Assembly (NCBI GenBank): GCA_021740625.1 | Contig: JAIOZK010000032.1 | Location: 1-41,427, forward strand | Direction: 5' to 3' | From: Bacteroidales bacterium | Lineage (GTDB): Bacteria > Bacteroidota > Bacteroidia > Bacteroidales > JAIOZK01 | DNA: 41,427 nucleotides | In this document: positions 24,403 through 33,083 of the stretch, one piece after another | Layout of the letters: each line of letters starts with the position of its first letter | Position numbering within the stretch: the stretch's first letter is position 1 | Made by a program: the position numbers and the translations under genes | Notes under the pieces: model-generated | Databases searched by the model: none | Told to the model about the DNA's origin: nothing | What the model saw: only the letters and a program-made list of their open reading frames with translations

Positions 24403-25476
24403 ATGAACTGGAATGAAATTATCTTTTTCGGGGCTTTTTTGGTTTTTGTCATTATCATGCTCGTTATTGACCTGGGTGTATTCAACAAAAAAGCCCATGT
24501 AATCAGTTTCAAGGAGGCCATTAGTTGGTCAATCATCTGGGTAGGGATTTCAATTGCTTTTTATTTTTTTCTTACCAAACATGGGGAGCTGTTGCATGGA
24601 CCACAGAACATTGATGAAATCCGGCATCTGGTTGACAAATACCAGCATGCCATAAAAATTGAAACCAGCGATTATGAGGCTGCTCTGGTTCTTTACCGGA
24701 ATAATCTCGGACTTGAATATATCACAGGCTTCCTGATCGAAAAAGCACTATCGATCGATAACATTTTCGTGATCATCATGATCTTTATTTCTTTTGGTGT
24801 GGATCAAAAGTATTATCACCGGATTTTATTCTGGGGAATTCTTGGGGCCATTGTTATGCGTTTTATCTTCATCTTCCTGAGTGCTGCACTGATACAACAA
24901 TTTGCATGGATACTTTATATTTTCGGGGGATTGCTGATCTTTACCGGTCTTAAAATGTTTATCTCCAGAAACAAAGAAGAGAAGATCGATACGGAAAACC
25001 ATTATATCGTGCGGCTGGCTTCGAAATATTTCAGGGTGGACCGCAACTACAAGGGAAAAAACTTTTTTACCCGTATCGAAGGGAAAAAATATTTAACACC
25101 CTTGTTCATTGTTTTGCTTGTGATAGAATTTTCAGATGTAATATTCGCAGTAGATTCTGTTCCGGCTATTTTTGCGGTGACCAAAGATCCTTATATCGTA
25201 TTTTTTAGTAATATTTTTGCTATCATCGGGTTGAGGGCCCTCTTTTTTGTATTGAGCAACATCATCAATTATTTCCAATACCTGAAAATAGGCCTTTCTG
25301 TTTTACTCGTATTCATCGGCATTAAAATGCTGATTCACGACTGGTTAAAGGGAATCGGATTTGAGACAATTCATTCCCTGTATGTAGTAGGTGGTATTTT
25401 GATCATCAGCATGTTGGCTTCGGTTTTAAAACCCCGCAAGAAGGAGATTATTGATCCTGAGGAAGATTTTCAGTAG
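24403..25476 (+). CDS. TerC-family integral membrane protein
   Basis: 357 residues from the ATG at 24403. The longer frame (ATG 24352) would carry a promoter element inside it, and TerC proteins usually open directly with the first helix, as this start gives. There are about nine hydrophobic helices. Family landmarks are DLGVFNKKAHVISFKEAI near the start, TGFLIEKALSIDNIFVI, and VVIEFSDVIFAVDSVPAIFAVT-type acidic helix sequences (here LLVIEFSDVIFAVDSVPAI), with Asp residues in the membrane. The family includes Alx of E. coli and TerC of tellurite clusters, with roles in manganese export and metal loading of secreted enzymes. No ter genes are nearby, so a general Mn2+/metal role is more likely than tellurite resistance. 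It converges with sdhB (42-nt gap). Confidence 0.88.
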   Translation: MNWNEIIFFGAFLVFVIIMLVIDLGVFNKKAHVISFKEAISWSIIWVGISIAFYFFLTKHGELLHGPQNIDEIRHLVDKYQHAIKIETSDYEAALVLYRNNLGLEYITGFLIEKALSIDNIFVIIMIFISFGVDQKYYHRILFWGILGAIVMRFIFIFLSAALIQQFAWILYIFGGLLIFTGLKMFISRNKEEKIDTENHYIVRLASKYFRVDRNYKGKNFFTRIEGKKYLTPLFIVLLVIEFSDVIFAVDSVPAIFAVTKDPYIVFFSNIFAIIGLRALFFVLSNIINYFQYLKIGLSVLLVFIGIKMLIHDWLKGIGFETIHSLYVVGGILIISMLASVLKPRKKEIIDPEEDFQ

Positions 25477-25518
25477 AACAGTTGGAAATACTTAGTGTCA
25501 GGGAATGGAAACCCTCAT

Positions 25519-26277
25519 TTACTTTTCCTTTTTATTTCCGCCAATCTTGGCTCCCAGGAATTCACGGTTCATGCGGGCAATATTCTCAACCGATATTTCC
25601 TTCGGACATTCTGCTTCACAGGCATAGGTATTGGTGCAATTCCCAAAACCCAATTCATCCATTTTGGCCACCATTTTTTGCACCCTTCTCTTTGCTTCTG
25701 TCTTGCCCTGTGGCAGGAGAGCAAGCTGTGATACTTTTGCTGAAACAAACAGCATAGCTGATGCGTTTTTACAGGCTGCCACGCAGGCGCCGCAACCTAT
25801 GCATGATGCTGCATCCATTGAAAGATCGGCTTTTTCTTTGGGAACCGGAATAGCGTTGGCATCCGGAACCCCGCCAGTATTGACAGAAATATAACCTCCT
25901 GCCTGGATGATCTTGTCAAAGGCATAGCGGTCGACGATCAGGTCCTTGATTACCGGAAAGGGTTTTGCCCGCCAGGGTTCTATGACGATGGTGTCCCCGT
26001 CTTTAAATTTCCGCATATGCAACTGGCAGGTAGTAACGGCCTCATCGGGTCCGTGCGGACGGCCGTTGATATAAAGACTGCATGTACCGCAAATCCCCTC
26101 CCGGCAATCATGATCGAAGGCCACCGGTTCTTCATCTTTCTCGACCAATTGCTCATTCAGAATATCGAGCATTTCAAGAAAAGAGCAATCGGGTGAAATA
26201 TCATTGATCTTGTAGGTAACAAATTTACCCTTTGCTTTTGCGTCTTTCTGCCGCCAGATCTTTAATGTAAGATTCAT
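25519..26277 (-). CDS. sdhB: Succinate dehydrogenase/fumarate reductase iron-sulfur subunit
   Basis: 252 residues. N-terminal [2Fe-2S] ferredoxin domain (C58, C63, C66, C84) and C-terminal domain with a [4Fe-4S] cluster (C159, C162, C165, with C224 expected to join) and a [3Fe-4S] set (C169, C214, C220). It carries electrons between the flavoprotein and the heme/quinone subunit of complex II. It is the last gene of sdhCAB and starts at an ATG 273 nt after the sdhA stop. That is an unusually long gap for this operon, because repeat arrays fill it. Confidence 0.93.
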   Translation of the reverse strand: MNLTLKIWRQKDAKAKGKFVTYKINDISPDCSFLEMLDILNEQLVEKDEEPVAFDHDCREGICGTCSLYINGRPHGPDEAVTTCQLHMRKFKDGDTIVIEPWRAKPFPVIKDLIVDRYAFDKIIQAGGYISVNTGGVPDANAIPVPKEKADLSMDAASCIGCGACVAACKNASAMLFVSAKVSQLALLPQGKTEAKRRVQKMVAKMDELGFGNCTNTYACEAECPKEISVENIARMNREFLGAKIGGNKKEK

Positions 26278-26351
26278 TTTATATCTGTATTTAATTCGCT
26301 ATTTTCTTCCTGTTACAATAAAACATTGTTAATATGCTTATTTGCTTACTG

Positions 26352-26399
26352 TTCAATTGCTCTATTGTTTCATTGTTTCATTGTTCAATTGTTCAATTG
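26352..26399. repeat. TTCAATTG-type octamer tandem repeat (six units)
   Basis: Six contiguous 8-mers ending in ATTG (TTCAATTG, CTCTATTG, TTTCATTG twice, TTCAATTG twice). They lie in the sdhA-sdhB spacer. The same word family recurs at 30720-30743 and 40361-40392. Confidence 0.75.
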
Positions 26400-26433
26400 T
26401 TATGCCTGCTCTACCTACTTCTTCCTACTCATC

Positions 26434-26552
26434 ATTCACTATTCACTATTCACTATTCACTATTCACTACTCACCATTCACTATTCACTATTCACTATTC
26501 ACTATTCACTATTCACCACTCACCATTCACCACTCACCACTCACTACTCACT
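26434..26552. repeat. ATTCACT heptamer tandem array (17 units)
   Basis: Seventeen contiguous heptamers: mostly ATTCACT, with ACTCACC, ATTCACC and ACTCACT variants grouped toward the right. The right edge overlaps the sdhA stop codon (minus-strand TAG at 26551-26553). In the mRNA the complement would be AGTGAAT repeats, poor in structure. Confidence 0.9.
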
Positions 26553-28491
26553 ACTTATAACTCCTCTGCTTCACCTCTACAAACTCAAAATTCAGGTCTT
26601 CTTTATGCAATTCGGGTTTCTCTCCATCACCTTTGTATTCCCATGCTGAAACATAGGTAAACTCTTTATCGTTGCGGAGGGCTTCTCCCTCTCCTGTCTG
26701 GTATTCCTCTCGGAAATGACCACCACAGGATTCTTCCCTTTGCAGGGCATCGTAAGCCATCAGTTCTGCCAGATCAATATAATCGGCAACACGCAGGCCT
26801 TTTTCCAGCTCCGTATTCATTCCTGTTATATCACCAGTAATCTTAACATCTTTCCAGAATTCCTCCCGGATCTCCCGGATCATACCAATGGCCTTTTCCA
26901 GTCCTTCTTTATTACGGCTCATTCCGATATACTCCCATACGATCAAACCAAGTTTTTTGTGGAAAGTATCCACACTGGTTTTGCCTTTCACAGCCATGAT
27001 GCGGTCTATTCTTTCCTGTGATTCTTTCTCAGCTTTCTCAAATGCTTCATGATCCGTAGAAATCCGTTTCACACCGATCTGGTCGGCCAGGTAATTCTGC
27101 ATGGTGTAGGGGATCACAAAATAACCGTCACTCAGCCCCTGCATCAAAGCAGAAGCTCCCAGCCGGTTTGCACCATGGTCTGAAAAATTTGCTTCACCGG
27201 CTGCAAAAAGGCCGGTGATGGTAGTTTGCAGTTCATAATCCACCCAAAGTCCGCCCATGGTATAGTGCACCGCGGGATAGATCATCATGGGTGTTGTATA
27301 GGGATCTTCATCTACAATTTTCTCATACATCTGAAAAAGATTACCATATTTGGCTTCTATGGCATCCCTGCCAAGCCGGTTGATGGCATCCTCGAAATCC
27401 AGGTAAACGGCCAGCCCGGTAGGGCCTACACCATAACCTGCATCGCATCTTTCCTTGGCTGCCCTGGATGCAACATCGCGGGGTACAAGGTTACCAAAAG
27501 CCGGGTATCTTCTTTCGAGGTAGTAATCCCGGTCTTCCTCAGCAATTTCCGTGGGCTTCAATTCACCTTTCTGGATTTTTTCAGCATCTTCCTTATTTTT
27601 GGGTACCCAGATCCTTCCATCATTCCGCAGGCTTTCGCTCATCAGTGTCAGTTTTGACTGGTAATCACCATGCACCGGAATACAGGTGGGGTGAATCTGT
27701 GTAAAGCAGGGATTTCCAAAAAGGGCACCTTTTTTATAAGCCCTGAATATTGCGCTTCCATTGGAATTCATTGCATTGGTAGAAAGGAAAAACACATTTC
27801 CATATCCACCTGTAGCCAGCACAACAGCATGTCCGAAATGTCTTTCCAGTTCCCCTGTTATAATGTTCCTGGCAATGATTCCCCTGGCACGGTCCTCGAT
27901 GATGACAATATCCTGCATTTCGTGCCGGGTGTACATTTCTACAGAGCCTTTTTCTATTTCCTTACTCAGGGCTCCGTATGCTCCCAGCAACAGTTGCTGT
28001 CCGGTCTGCCCCCTTGCATAAAAGGTCCTGGAAACAAGCGCTCCGCCAAAAGACCTGTTGTCGAGCAGTCCGCCATATTCGCGTGCAAAAGGAACGCCCT
28101 GGGCCACGCATTGATCGATGATGTTGTTGCTCACTTCAGCCAGACGATAGACATTGGCTTCACGGGCACGGTAGTCACCACCTTTGATCGTATCATAAAA
28201 CAGACGATATATGCTGTCTCCATCATTGGGATAGTTCTTGGCAGCATTGATCCCCCCCTGGGCGGCGATGCTATGGGCACGCCTCGGACTGTCCTGAATG
28301 CAAAAAACTTTTACGTTAAAACCAAGCTCAGCGAAGCTTGCAGCCGCTGCAGCACCAGCCAGCCCTGTACCAATAACAATGATGTCAAGTTTACGCTTGT
28401 TGGCAGGATTGACCAGATTCTGATTGGAACGGTAATTTCTCCATTTCTCAGCTAAGGGACCTTCAGGGGTTTTCGAATTCAGTTTCGTCAT
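26551..28491 (-). CDS. sdhA: Succinate dehydrogenase/fumarate reductase flavoprotein subunit
   Basis: 646 residues from the ATG at 28491 (the frame extends three codons to a TTG). Dinucleotide-binding motif GTGLAG (41-46) and the FAD-linking His in [14 protein letters not shown] (H73). Substrate-site stretches include [18 protein letters not shown] and the [18 protein letters not shown] region near the catalytic Arg. The long form (~650 residues) and the pairing with a five-helix diheme cytochrome match the B. subtilis SdhA / Wolinella FrdA type. In Bacteroidota it can run as quinol:fumarate reductase during fermentation or anaerobic respiration. The C-terminus stops directly at the heptamer array. 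Confidence 0.93.
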   Translation of the reverse strand: MTKLNSKTPEGPLAEKWRNYRSNQNLVNPANKRKLDIIVIGTGLAGAAAAASFAELGFNVKVFCIQDSPRRAHSIAAQGGINAAKNYPNDGDSIYRLFYDTIKGGDYRAREANVYRLAEVSNNIIDQCVAQGVPFAREYGGLLDNRSFGGALVSRTFYARGQTGQQLLLGAYGALSKEIEKGSVEMYTRHEMQDIVIIEDRARGIIARNIITGELERHFGHAVVLATGGYGNVFFLSTNAMNSNGSAIFRAYKKGALFGNPCFTQIHPTCIPVHGDYQSKLTLMSESLRNDGRIWVPKNKEDAEKIQKGELKPTEIAEEDRDYYLERRYPAFGNLVPRDVASRAAKERCDAGYGVGPTGLAVYLDFEDAINRLGRDAIEAKYGNLFQMYEKIVDEDPYTTPMMIYPAVHYTMGGLWVDYELQTTITGLFAAGEANFSDHGANRLGASALMQGLSDGYFVIPYTMQNYLADQIGVKRISTDHEAFEKAEKESQERIDRIMAVKGKTSVDTFHKKLGLIVWEYIGMSRNKEGLEKAIGMIREIREEFWKDVKITGDITGMNTELEKGLRVADYIDLAELMAYDALQREESCGGHFREEYQTGEGEALRNDKEFTYVSAWEYKGDGEKPELHKEDLNFEFVEVKQRSYK

Positions 28492-28517
28492 AATATGCAA
28501 TTCCTTATGATTATCAA

Positions 28518-29213
28518 TTAATAATTACCAAAATAAATGACCAGCGGGATGATCATAAATCCAAGGGGTAAGATGATGGAAATGATCAAACTGATCGTTT
28601 TCAATACCGGCATATACCTGGGGTGATTCAGTCCAAGAGATTGAAAAACAGACTGAAAGGCATGATGCAAATGAAAACCAAGGAAGATCAATATCACAAC
28701 ATAGAAAATTACAAACCCCAGATGCTGGAACTTATCGATTACCAGCAATCCCAGGTCATGGTAATGTTTTCCATCATAAATTACCTCCTTTACATCACCA
28801 TATATCTTGGCTTTGAAGTAGAAATCAAACAGGTGTATGATCAGGAAAATAAAGATAATGATCCCGGTATGGATCATGAATTTGGAAAAAGGGGAAGTAA
28901 AGGAAAAATTTTCCTTTTTGTATCGTTTGGGCCGTGCCATCCAGTTTTGGATCTGTAAAACAAAACCATAAATGATATGGATGATAAATCCACCAAACAA
29001 TACTACTTCGAAGATCTTGATCAAAACGTTCGTCCCCATGAAATGGGCCGCAATGTTAAACAGCTCGCGGGCTTCATAATTTGCTGATCCTTTGCAAAGC
29101 ACAAGCAGGTTAATGCCCAGATGCACGAAAAGAAATGTAATCAGGAACAATCCCGCCAGTGCCATTACATATTTCTTGGTTAAAGAAGATTGGTAAAATC
29201 CTGTCCTTGCCAT
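28518..29213 (-). CDS. sdhC: Succinate dehydrogenase cytochrome b subunit (b558 type)
   Basis: 231 residues with five transmembrane helices (about 13-33, 58-84, 108-128, 155-180, 201-226). His residues in the helices (for example H37, H52, H115, and the HLHHAFQS stretch in helix IV) are suited to two b hemes, as in Wolinella FrdC and B. subtilis SdhC. It anchors sdhA/sdhB to the membrane and handles the quinone. It is first in the operon, with sdhA starting 26 nt later. Confidence 0.9.
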   Translation of the reverse strand: MARTGFYQSSLTKKYVMALAGLFLITFLFVHLGINLLVLCKGSANYEARELFNIAAHFMGTNVLIKIFEVVLFGGFIIHIIYGFVLQIQNWMARPKRYKKENFSFTSPFSKFMIHTGIIIFIFLIIHLFDFYFKAKIYGDVKEVIYDGKHYHDLGLLVIDKFQHLGFVIFYVVILIFLGFHLHHAFQSVFQSLGLNHPRYMPVLKTISLIISIILPLGFMIIPLVIYFGNY

Positions 29214-29296
29214 ATTTTAGGTTTTTGACTTAAATAATCTGCCGGTTCTCTATGAAATCTTGGATAAAATGCCGTTTTTTGTACCAAATAAAGAGG

Positions 29297-29304
29297 CAAA
29301 TTTA
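29297..29304 (-). promoter_or_regulatory. Candidate -7 element TAAATTTG for sdhCAB
   Basis: On the minus strand TAAATTTG fits TAnnTTTG, about 84 nt upstream of the sdhC ATG. No -33 element at good spacing was found. Confidence 0.4.
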
Positions 29305-29385
29305 TGGTTTTGTTCCAATAGAACGAATCTAATTATTTGATTTTGCTAAATTTTGAATCATTTTAAATAAATCAGAATTCGGGAC

Positions 29386-30669
29386 ATGGCGTTTTCAGAA
29401 GCATTTTATATTAACAACCGGAAAAAACTTACAGCCAATTTAAAAGCCAATTCGGTCGTCATTGTCCATTCTAATGATGAAATGCCCCGCAATGGTGATC
29501 AGTATTTCCCTTTCAGGCAAAACTCCGATCTGCTTTATTTATGTGGAATAGAACAGGAAAAGTCAATCCTTTTGCTTTTTCCCGATCATCCCGTTAAAAA
29601 GAACAGGGAAATGCTTTTTATCCTGAAGCCGGATCAGAAGCTCGAAACTTATTATGGTAAAAAACTGAACCAAGAAGAAGCCAAAAGAATATCAGGTGTT
29701 CAGAATATCCAGTATCTTGAATCATACGAATCAATACTGGATGAGATGCTGTCATATGCAAAGTGTATTTATCTCAATTCAAACGACTACCCCAAATTCA
29801 AACCGGATGTGGCAAGCCGTGATCTCCGCTTTGCCATTAAAATGAAGCAGGCATATCCCACGCATCAGTATGAAAGATTGCAACCCCTGATCACAGATCT
29901 CCGCCTGAAAAAACACCATGAAGAAATTGAAGCGATGAAAAAGGCCTGCACTATCACGGCAAAAGCATTTGACAGGATTTTAAAATTTACCGCTCCCGGC
30001 CTGAAAGAATACCAGGTGGAAGCTGAAATCCAGCATGCTTTTCTTTCGGAAGGGGCTAAAGGTGCAGCTTATCCACCCATCGTTGCCAGTGGGATCAATG
30101 CCTGTACACTGCACTATATAGAAAGAAAAAGTGAATGTAAGGATGGAGAATTGCTTTTGATGGACTTCGGGGCGGAATATGACTATTATGCTGCCGACTG
30201 CACCCGGACCATCCCCGTGAATGGAAAATTCACCCCACGACAAAAAGAATACTACAATGCAGTATTGCGTGTGCAAAGAGAAATCACACAGCATTTTGTT
30301 GTGGGCAATACCATCGAAAAAATAAACAAGGAAGTGATCAGGTTGATGGAAAAAGAGTTGTTAAATCTTGGCCTGATCACCGAACAGCAGATCAAAGAAG
30401 CAGGTTCAGCCAAACCACTGGTTTTAAAATACCTGGTTCATGGTATTGCGCATTTCATCGGACTGGATGTGCATGATGTGGGATCCCGTTTCGTGAAACT
30501 GGAAGCAGGCATGGTGCTGACCTGCGAGCCGGGTCTGTATATTCCCGGAGAAAAAACCGGGATCAGGATCGAAAACGACATCCTGATCACCCAAGAGGGA
30601 CCGGTAAACCTGATGGAAGAAATCCCGGTTGAGGTGGAGGAGATTGAAAAATTGATGCGTAGATCATAA
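29386..30669 (+). CDS. Xaa-Pro aminopeptidase (M24B), paralogue 1
   Basis: 427 residues, about the length of E. coli PepP (441). It has an N-terminal creatinase-like domain (~1-170) and a C-terminal pita-bread metallopeptidase domain. All five metal ligands are present: D260, D271, H356, E381 and E396, in the stretches LMDFGAEYD, ADCTRTIP, AHFIGLDVHD, CEPGLYIP and IRIEND. It removes N-terminal residues ahead of proline from peptides in the cytoplasm. It starts at an ATG; a near-consensus -7 (TAAATTTTG) lies upstream. A second family member follows after 148 bp. Confidence 0.9.
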   Translation: MAFSEAFYINNRKKLTANLKANSVVIVHSNDEMPRNGDQYFPFRQNSDLLYLCGIEQEKSILLLFPDHPVKKNREMLFILKPDQKLETYYGKKLNQEEAKRISGVQNIQYLESYESILDEMLSYAKCIYLNSNDYPKFKPDVASRDLRFAIKMKQAYPTHQYERLQPLITDLRLKKHHEEIEAMKKACTITAKAFDRILKFTAPGLKEYQVEAEIQHAFLSEGAKGAAYPPIVASGINACTLHYIERKSECKDGELLLMDFGAEYDYYAADCTRTIPVNGKFTPRQKEYYNAVLRVQREITQHFVVGNTIEKINKEVIRLMEKELLNLGLITEQQIKEAGSAKPLVLKYLVHGIAHFIGLDVHDVGSRFVKLEAGMVLTCEPGLYIPGEKTGIRIENDILITQEGPVNLMEEIPVEVEEIEKLMRRS

Positions 30670-30719
30670 AAGTTTTGAGTTTTTAATTTTGAATTAGGAT
30701 CAATTTCAAATCTGTAAAA

Positions 30720-30743
30720 CAATCGAACAATCGAACAATTGAG
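30720..30743. repeat. Octamer repeat CAATCGAA (three units)
   Basis: CAATCGAA twice, then CAATTGAG. This is the reverse complement of the TTCAATTG/TTCGATTG word family seen at 26352-26399 and 40361-40392. Confidence 0.6.
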
Positions 30744-30770
30744 CCTGCCTTCGCCGAAGCTTCGGCAGGC
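30743..30770. repeat. Palindromic element GCCTGCC...GGCAGGC
   Basis: GCCTGCC (30743-30749) pairs with GGCAGGC (30764-30770) and encloses the palindrome GAAGCTTC (30756-30763). A degraded relative appears around 39092-39115. It lies between the two aminopeptidase genes and may limit read-through, though no U-tract follows. Confidence 0.6.
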
Positions 30771-30817
30771 GTTGCAAGAAGTAAAAAGTATTATTTAAAT
30801 AACAAAAATAAAAAACT

Positions 30818-32209
30818 ATGTTTCCAAAAGAAGTTTATATTGACAGAAGAAGCCGTTTAAAAAACTTGATGAATTCAGGCCTGGTATTGTTTATGGGCAA
30901 CAACGAGGCCCCGATGAATTATCCCTCCAATGGTTATCATTTCAGACAGGATAGCAATTACCTGTATTTTTTCGGACTGGATCATGATAACCTGGCAGGT
31001 GTTATCGACATTGACAACAATCTCGACATCATTTTCGGCAACGACCTGAGCATGGATGATATCATCTGGATGGGTCCACAGCCTACCATGAAAGAAAGAG
31101 CCGCCGAGGTGGGTGTTGAAAAAACACTGCCCATGGACAAGCTGGCCGAATTCCTGCAGGGAGAAATTGCCAAAGGCCGCAAAGTACATTTTGCTCCACC
31201 TTACCGCGGAGAACATGTATTACAAATGTCAAAACTGCTGGGCATCCGCTGGGGAAGTGTCAGCAATTATGTTTCGGAAGAACTGATCCGGGCCATCGTA
31301 CAATTGCGTTCCATCAAAGACAAATACGAGATCGAGGAAATCGAAAAGGCGGTCGATATTGCATACGAAATGCACACCACCGCAATGCGCATGGCAAAGC
31401 CCGGTGTAATCGAAAGGGAAATTGCCGGAACCATCGAGGGGATCTCCCTGGCCAAAGGTGGTCCTGTTTCTTTTCCCATCATACTTAGTATTCACGGTGA
31501 AACATTGCACAATCATTACCATGGCAATACCCTGGCTGAAGGCAGGATGATGGTAACGGATGCTGGTGCGGAGACCCCCATGCATTATGCCAGCGACATC
31601 ACCCGCACTACTCCTGTCGGAGGTAAATTCAATGCCAGGCAGAAAGACATTTATGAGATCGTACTGAAAGCCAACATGGAATGTATAGAAGCCAACAAGC
31701 CCGGCGTGCTGAACAGGGACATCCACCTGCAGGCAGGCAATATCATTGCCAGCGGATTGCGCGACCTGGGAATCATGAAAGGCGATATTGCAGAAGCCGT
31801 CAGGCAGGGAGCACACGCACTGTTCATGCCCCACGGACTGGGCCATATGATGGGACTTGATGTTCACGACATGGAAGGCCTGGGTGAAGATTATGTCGGC
31901 TATGATGAAAAAACAAAACGCAGCAGCCAGTTCGGTACGGCATTCCTGCGACTGGGCCGTGAATTGCAAAGTGGTTTTGTCCTGACCGTGGAACCCGGTT
32001 GTTACTTCATCCCCGCCCTGATCGACCAATGGAAAGGCGAAGGCAAATTCACCGATTTCATCAATTATGATAAACTGGAAGATTACAAGGATTTCGGCGG
32101 GATCAGAATCGAGGACGATGTGCTGATCACCGATACCGGCCACAGGGTGCTGGGTAAACCCATCCCGAAAAGCGTAGCCGAAATGGAAGAAGCAGCCGGG
32201 AAAGAATAA
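30818..32209 (+). CDS. Xaa-Pro aminopeptidase family protein (M24B), paralogue 2
   Basis: 463 residues. Same two-domain layout as the previous gene but clearly divergent. The five metal ligands are D248, D260, H343, E392 and E432 (TDAGAETP, SDITRTTP, GHMMGLDVHD, VEPGCYFIP, IRIEDD). An insert of about 30 residues between the His and first Glu ligands (DMEGLGEDYVGYDE and following), and a second one before the last Glu, distinguish it. It is likely a cytoplasmic peptidase for proline-containing peptides. It starts at an ATG without an evident ribosome-binding site, and is followed by repeat DNA. Confidence 0.88.
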   Translation: MFPKEVYIDRRSRLKNLMNSGLVLFMGNNEAPMNYPSNGYHFRQDSNYLYFFGLDHDNLAGVIDIDNNLDIIFGNDLSMDDIIWMGPQPTMKERAAEVGVEKTLPMDKLAEFLQGEIAKGRKVHFAPPYRGEHVLQMSKLLGIRWGSVSNYVSEELIRAIVQLRSIKDKYEIEEIEKAVDIAYEMHTTAMRMAKPGVIEREIAGTIEGISLAKGGPVSFPIILSIHGETLHNHYHGNTLAEGRMMVTDAGAETPMHYASDITRTTPVGGKFNARQKDIYEIVLKANMECIEANKPGVLNRDIHLQAGNIIASGLRDLGIMKGDIAEAVRQGAHALFMPHGLGHMMGLDVHDMEGLGEDYVGYDEKTKRSSQFGTAFLRLGRELQSGFVLTVEPGCYFIPALIDQWKGEGKFTDFINYDKLEDYKDFGGIRIEDDVLITDTGHRVLGKPIPKSVAEMEEAAGKE

Positions 32210-32252
32210 ATTTTAGCATATTGTGCGGTTTGATTGCATACGGATATTGGGT

Positions 32253-32357
32253 GTCAGTTTGAACGGTGTCCGTTTGAACGGTGTCCGTTTGAACGGTGTC
32301 CGTTTGAACGGTGTCAGTCTGAGCGATGTCAGTCTGAGCGATGTCAGTCTGAGCGAA
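32253..32357. repeat. 15-bp tandem repeat (seven units)
   Basis: Seven contiguous 15-mers. The first four are GTC(A/C)GTTTGAACGGT; the last three are GTCAGTCTGAGCGA(T/A). The last unit runs into the left arm of the hairpin at 32349-32394. The 314-bp gap 32210-32523 contains this array and hairpin and no gene. Confidence 0.9.
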
Positions 32358-32394
32358 GTCGAAGACTGGACCGTCATACTTCGACTTCGCTCAG
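32349..32394. repeat. Perfect 16-bp inverted repeat CTGAGCGAAGTCGAAG
   Basis: Left arm 32349-32364, right arm 32379-32394, loop 14 nt. This CTTCGACTTCGCTCAG type of hairpin is a familiar intergenic element in Bacteroidota genomes. Its left arm appears to be the seed of the 15-bp tandem array beside it. Confidence 0.85.
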
Positions 32395-32523
32395 TATGAA
32401 TTGATTTACAGCTATTTTCATAAAAATCGCACAACTCGCTTTTATACTTTTTCTTTCTTTGTGTAGTCACGGTTTACTGGGTTTATGTCTTAATAGCAAT
32501 TTCTTTTATATTGTTGTTTAAGA

Positions 32524-33048
32524 ATGAATCAATCGATGGAAAAGAATACTTTTATCCAGGACAAAAAAATTCATTACACACTGGCAGGGATTTGCCTGTT
32601 CCATTCCCATGCAGCAGCCGATGATGAGGTAGGCAGAAAGAATCGCGATCGAAGCATTCGTATTGTGGAACAGGGAAAAAAGGACTTCATCCACAACTTT
32701 TTCCCTTCACTTTTTGCTGAAGAGCATGCAGGGAAGTTTGAGAGTGAAATTGCGAAGATTCGTGAGTTTGCCAGGGGATTCACTGCTGATGGAATCATTG
32801 CAGCGCTACGGGGCATGCGGGATAGAAAAAGTTATTACACCCTTTTACCGGAGTTTGAAAAACCGTTGCAATTTGTCATCGGGAAGAAGGATCAAAAAAT
32901 CCCTTACGACAAGATTATGGCACAGTCTACCCATTGCAGGCATTCTCATATTATTTTCCTGCGGGAGACCGGACATATGGGTCTGATAGAAGAACAAGAA
33001 CTCACAATCCATGCGCTGAGTTCTTTTGCAAAGAAATGTTTCGGTTAA
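32524..33048 (+). pseudogene. Alpha/beta hydrolase remnant with in-frame internal deletion
   Basis: 174 residues, about 60-90 shorter than alpha/beta hydrolases of this type. The N-terminus (DKKIHYTLAG) is the usual first strand. The sequence then jumps directly to ICLFHSHAAADDE at residue 23, which normally follows the nucleophile elbow. The HGFxES, DxPGHG and GHSMGG (nucleophile Ser) segments are missing. The C-terminal half looks normal, including the GKKDQKIP acid region and the catalytic-His-like RETGHMGLIEE. The reading frame stays open across the junction (about 32586-32592). The product should be inactive as a hydrolase. A separate short functional protein is possible but less likely. 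Confidence 0.6.
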
Positions 33049-33057
33049 TTTTTTTCG

Positions 33058-33065
33058 TAGATTTG
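33058..33065 (+). promoter_or_regulatory. Bacteroidota -7 element TAGATTTG
   Basis: TAGATTTG fits TAnnTTTG and lies 18 nt before the ATG at 33084. This fixes the start of the TPR membrane protein and excludes the 50-codon upstream extension that overlaps the hydrolase remnant. Confidence 0.5.
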
Positions 33066-33083
33066 TCGCGCAGTAATTCTATT

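Noticed and set aside
24403-25476. Tellurite resistance determinant
   Set aside because: The protein is TerC-family, but no other ter genes are present; a general metal-homeostasis role is more likely.
26326-26660. Three overlapping plus-strand frames of 72-108 codons
   Set aside because: They arise because the ATTCACT and TTCAATTG arrays lack stop codons; all run into the sdhA coding region antisense.
31229-32143. 304-codon minus-strand open frame across the second aminopeptidase P gene
   Set aside because: It lies wholly inside a gene with intact catalytic residues on the other strand and shows no motif of its own.
32213-32470. 85-codon minus-strand frame with TPFKR repeats
   Set aside because: It is the translation of the 15-bp tandem repeat, which is open in several frames. 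There is no start signal or homology.
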